NCBI GenBank assembly: GCA_001067655.1
Contig: JUNU01000155.1
Location: 1-6,078 of the forward strand
Direction: 5' to 3'
DNA: 6,078 nt
Source of the DNA: Neisseria lactamica
GTDB taxonomy: Bacteria > Pseudomonadota > Gammaproteobacteria > Burkholderiales > Neisseriaceae
Shown here: one piece after another, positions 4,485 to 6,078 of the stretch
Numbering within the stretch: position 1 is the stretch's first letter
How the letters are laid out: the number at the start of each line of letters is the position of its first letter
The notes under the pieces: model-generated
The model's database searches: none
What the model saw: the letters and a program-made list of their open reading frames with translations, nothing else
What the model was told of the DNA's origin: nothing
Program-made: the position numbers and the translations under genes

Positions 4485-5891
4485 ATGAATCCATTCGCCT
4501 CACTCGGGCTTGGCAGCGAAATCGTTTCCGCGCTGACCGAACAAGGTTACGAAAACCCGACGCCCATCCAAGCCGCCGCCATCCCCAAAGCACTCGCCGG
4601 CCACGACTTGCTCGCCGCCGCCCAAACCGGCACAGGCAAAACTGCCGCCTTCATGCTGCCCAGCTTGGAACGCCTCAAACGCTACGCCACTTCCAGTACC
4701 TCGCCCGCGATGCACCCCGTGCGTATGCTCGTATTGACCCCGACGCGCGAACTTGCCGACCAAATCGACCAAAACGTGCAGGGTTACATCAAAAATCTGC
4801 CGTTGCGGCACACCGTCCTTTTCGGCGGCGTCAACATGGACAAACAAACCGCCGACCTGCGCGCCGGCTGCGAAATCGTCGTCGCTACCGTCGGCAGGCT
4901 GCTTGACCACGTCAAACAGAAAAACATCAATTTAAACAAAGTCGAAATCGTCGTCCTCGACGAAGCCGACCGTATGCTCGATATGGGTTTCATCGACGAC
5001 ATCCGCAAAATCATGCAGATGCTGCCCAAGCCACGCCAAACCCTGCTCTTTTCCGCAACCTTCGCGCCCCCCATCCGCAAGCTCGCCAAAGATTTTATGA
5101 ACGCGCCCGAAATCGTCGAAGTCGCCGCGCAAAATACCACCAGCGCCAATGTCGAGCAGCACATCATCGCCGTTGACGCGCTCAAAAAACGCAATCTTTT
5201 AGAGCGGCTGATTGTCGATTTGCAGATGAACCAAGTCATCGTGTTCTGCAAAACCAAACAAAGCGTCGACCAAGTGACCCGCGACCTCGTGCGCCGCAAC
5301 CTTGCCGCCCAATCCATCCACGGCGACAAATCCCAGCAAAGCCGCCTCGAAACCCTCAACGCCTTCAAAGAAGGCAGCCTGCGCGTCCTCGTCGCCACCG
5401 ACGTCGCCGCACGCGGTTTGGATATCGCCGAGCTGCCCTTCGTCATCAACTACGAACTGCCGACCCAGCCCGAAGACTACGTCCACCGCATCGGACGCAC
5501 CGGCAGGGCGGGCGCGGACGGCGTCGCCATTTCCCTGATGGACAAAACCGAGCAGAAAATGTTTGAAGCCATCAAGGAGCTGACCGGCAACGACTTGGCA
5601 GTCGAACGCATCGAAGGTTTCGAGCCGAACTGGTGGGGAAGTGACGCCGACAGCGATGCCGCCGCAGACACCCAAGCCGCCCCAACCCGCAGCCGCGGCA
5701 GCGACAGAAACCGCTCCGAACGGAACAACCGCAGCGAACGCAATGAACGTAACGAGCGCGGCGACAAATCCCAAAAAGCCGACAAAACCGATCCCGGCGC
5801 CGCCTGCGGCACCATCGCCGGACGCAGCCGCCGCAGCCGCAGGGAACGCCAACCCTGCGCCCTGCTGCAACCCAATTTTGGCGCAAAATAA
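4485..5891 (+). CDS. rhlE: DEAD-box ATP-dependent RNA helicase, RhlE type
   Basis: A 468-aa cytoplasmic RNA helicase that unwinds short RNA duplexes using ATP; RhlE relatives work in ribosome maturation and RNA decay. Motifs in order: Q motif GYENPTPIQ (21-29), motif I AQTGTGKT (46-53), Ia PTREL (86-90), GG (114-115), Ib TVGR (135-138, where TPGR is usual), II DEAD (159-162), III SAT (190-192), IV VIVFCK (251-256), V ATDVAARGLDI (304-314), VI HRIGRTGR (334-341). All catalytic residues are present. The two RecA-like domains end near 375. A low-complexity tail follows: an Asp/Ala-rich part, then Arg-Ser-Glu-Asn repeats (about 402-427), then a basic GRSRRSRRERQ segment, typical of RNA-binding tails. 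The RhlE subtype is inferred from the VLDEADRMLDMGFIDDI stretch and short N-terminus; a related DEAD-box subgroup is possible. Divergent from the lipoprotein gene and monocistronic. Confidence 0.93.
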   Translation: MNPFASLGLGSEIVSALTEQGYENPTPIQAAAIPKALAGHDLLAAAQTGTGKTAAFMLPSLERLKRYATSSTSPAMHPVRMLVLTPTRELADQIDQNVQGYIKNLPLRHTVLFGGVNMDKQTADLRAGCEIVVATVGRLLDHVKQKNINLNKVEIVVLDEADRMLDMGFIDDIRKIMQMLPKPRQTLLFSATFAPPIRKLAKDFMNAPEIVEVAAQNTTSANVEQHIIAVDALKKRNLLERLIVDLQMNQVIVFCKTKQSVDQVTRDLVRRNLAAQSIHGDKSQQSRLETLNAFKEGSLRVLVATDVAARGLDIAELPFVINYELPTQPEDYVHRIGRTGRAGADGVAISLMDKTEQKMFEAIKELTGNDLAVERIEGFEPNWWGSDADSDAAADTQAAPTRSRGSDRNRSERNNRSERNERNERGDKSQKADKTDPGAACGTIAGRSRRSRRERQPCALLQPNFGAK

Positions 5892-5913
5892 AGCCGGTTC
5901 CCCATAAAACCCG

Positions 5914-5949
5914 AAAGGTCGTCTGAAACAGTTTTCAGACGACCTTTTT
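5914..5949 (+). terminator. DUS-pair hairpin terminator after the helicase gene
   Basis: A 15-bp inverted repeat (5914-5928 with 5933-5947) around a 4-base loop, with the DUS at 5916-5927 and its complement at 5934-5945, followed by TT. It begins 22 bases after the stop codon and gives a good rho-independent terminator with a tract of five T (5945-5949). Confidence 0.88.
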
Positions 5950-5982
5950 GTGTTGAACCATCATACTTTCCTTCAAATACAC

Positions 5983-6012
5983 AACAAGGGGCGCAATCAT
6001 GCGTCCCTTGTT
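5983..6012 (+). repeat. Second hairpin downstream of the helicase, no DUS
   Basis: AACAAGGG-G-CGCA (5983-5995) pairs with TGCG-T-CCCTTGTT (6000-6012) around a 4-base loop; the central pair is G-U in plus-strand RNA and A-C in minus-strand RNA, so it folds better from the plus strand. It could be a back-up terminator, or it may belong to a unit beyond the window edge. Confidence 0.55.
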
Positions 6013-6025
6013 CATTATCGTGGAT

Positions 6026-6078
6026 TATAGTGGATTAACAAAAATCAGGACAAGGCGACGAAGCCGCAGACAGTACAG
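6026..6078. mobile_element. Correia element (CREE/NEMIS), left-hand half, cut by window edge
   Basis: TATAGTGGATTAAC followed by AAAAATCAGGACAAGG and the GACGAAGCCGCAGACAGTAC block is the classic end of a Correia element, starting with its TA. The window stops inside it. It represents the other half of the element relative to the piece at 1-49. It lies 134 bases after the helicase stop, beyond both hairpins, so it should not affect helicase mRNA unless termination leaks. Confidence 0.9.

Noticed and set aside
4156..4488. A 110-codon plus-strand frame upstream of the helicase
   Set aside because: It crosses a promoter-like sequence, hairpins and a DUS, is rich in Pro, Arg and His without pattern, and overlaps the helicase start. 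No family resemblance.
5641..5907. Possible frameshift in the helicase tail, since another frame stays open with an Ala/Pro-rich product
   Set aside because: The main frame continues with Arg-rich RNA-binding sequence and a plausible hydrophobic end to a stop just before the terminator. The other frame is a low-complexity shadow of the GCC-rich DNA.
1..6078. A novel defence, mobile or biosynthetic system
   Set aside because: All five full-length genes are accounted for as housekeeping or small envelope genes. There are no recombinases, nucleases, toxin-antitoxin pairs or direct repeat arrays, and the only mobile sequences are two Correia halves and a dRS3-like word.

Overview
The window looks like chromosome from a commensal Neisseria. 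The best evidence is the 12-base word AGGTCGTCTGAA and its reverse complement. It occurs nine times exactly, and twice more with only its first base changed. This is a Neisseriaceae DNA uptake sequence (DUS) in the spelling associated with the N. mucosa/sicca type group, not the ATGCCGTCTGAA of meningococcus and gonococcus. Both ends of the window also lie inside Correia-type elements (CREE/NEMIS), a neisserial MITE. The proteins fit as well: nqrM, a monofunctional relA, grxB and an rhlE-type helicase. The species assignment is an inference from the DUS dialect.

Layout from left to right: (1) 1-49, the terminal half of a Correia element. (2) 86-307 (+), nqrM, a small membrane factor for maturation of Na+-NQR. 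(3) 308-589, a convergent intergenic region with two DUS-pair hairpin terminators and a dRS3-like 20-mer. (4) 590-2803 (-), relA, (p)ppGpp synthetase, 737 aa. (5) 2804-2949, a divergent promoter region with one DUS. (6) 2950-3591 (+), grxB, glutaredoxin 2, followed by a very long DUS-pair hairpin. (7) 3718-3765, a separate AT-rich hairpin that ends the next gene. (8) 3777-4025 (-), a small lipoprotein of unknown function. (9) 4026-4484, a 459-base divergent intergenic region with a palindrome in the lipoprotein promoter and a long structured leader before the helicase. (10) 4485-5891 (+), a DEAD-box RNA helicase of RhlE type, followed by a DUS-pair terminator and another hairpin. (11) 6026-6078, the opposite half of a Correia element.

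Every gene seems to be its own transcription unit, except that nqrM probably ends an operon lying to the left. Transcription boundaries are built almost entirely from inverted DUS pairs, so the same bases serve as terminators and as uptake signals. Functionally the set is housekeeping and stress physiology: respiratory complex assembly, stringent response, thiol redox and RNA remodelling. They do not form one pathway.

I found no phage, toxin-antitoxin, CRISPR, defence or biosynthetic system, and no tRNA or rRNA. The most useful non-routine points are the two complementary Correia halves at the window ends (together about 106 bp minus four bases, so probably an assembly break), the CGCAAATTTGCG palindrome inside a promoter spacer, and the roughly 165-nt structured leader of the helicase gene.
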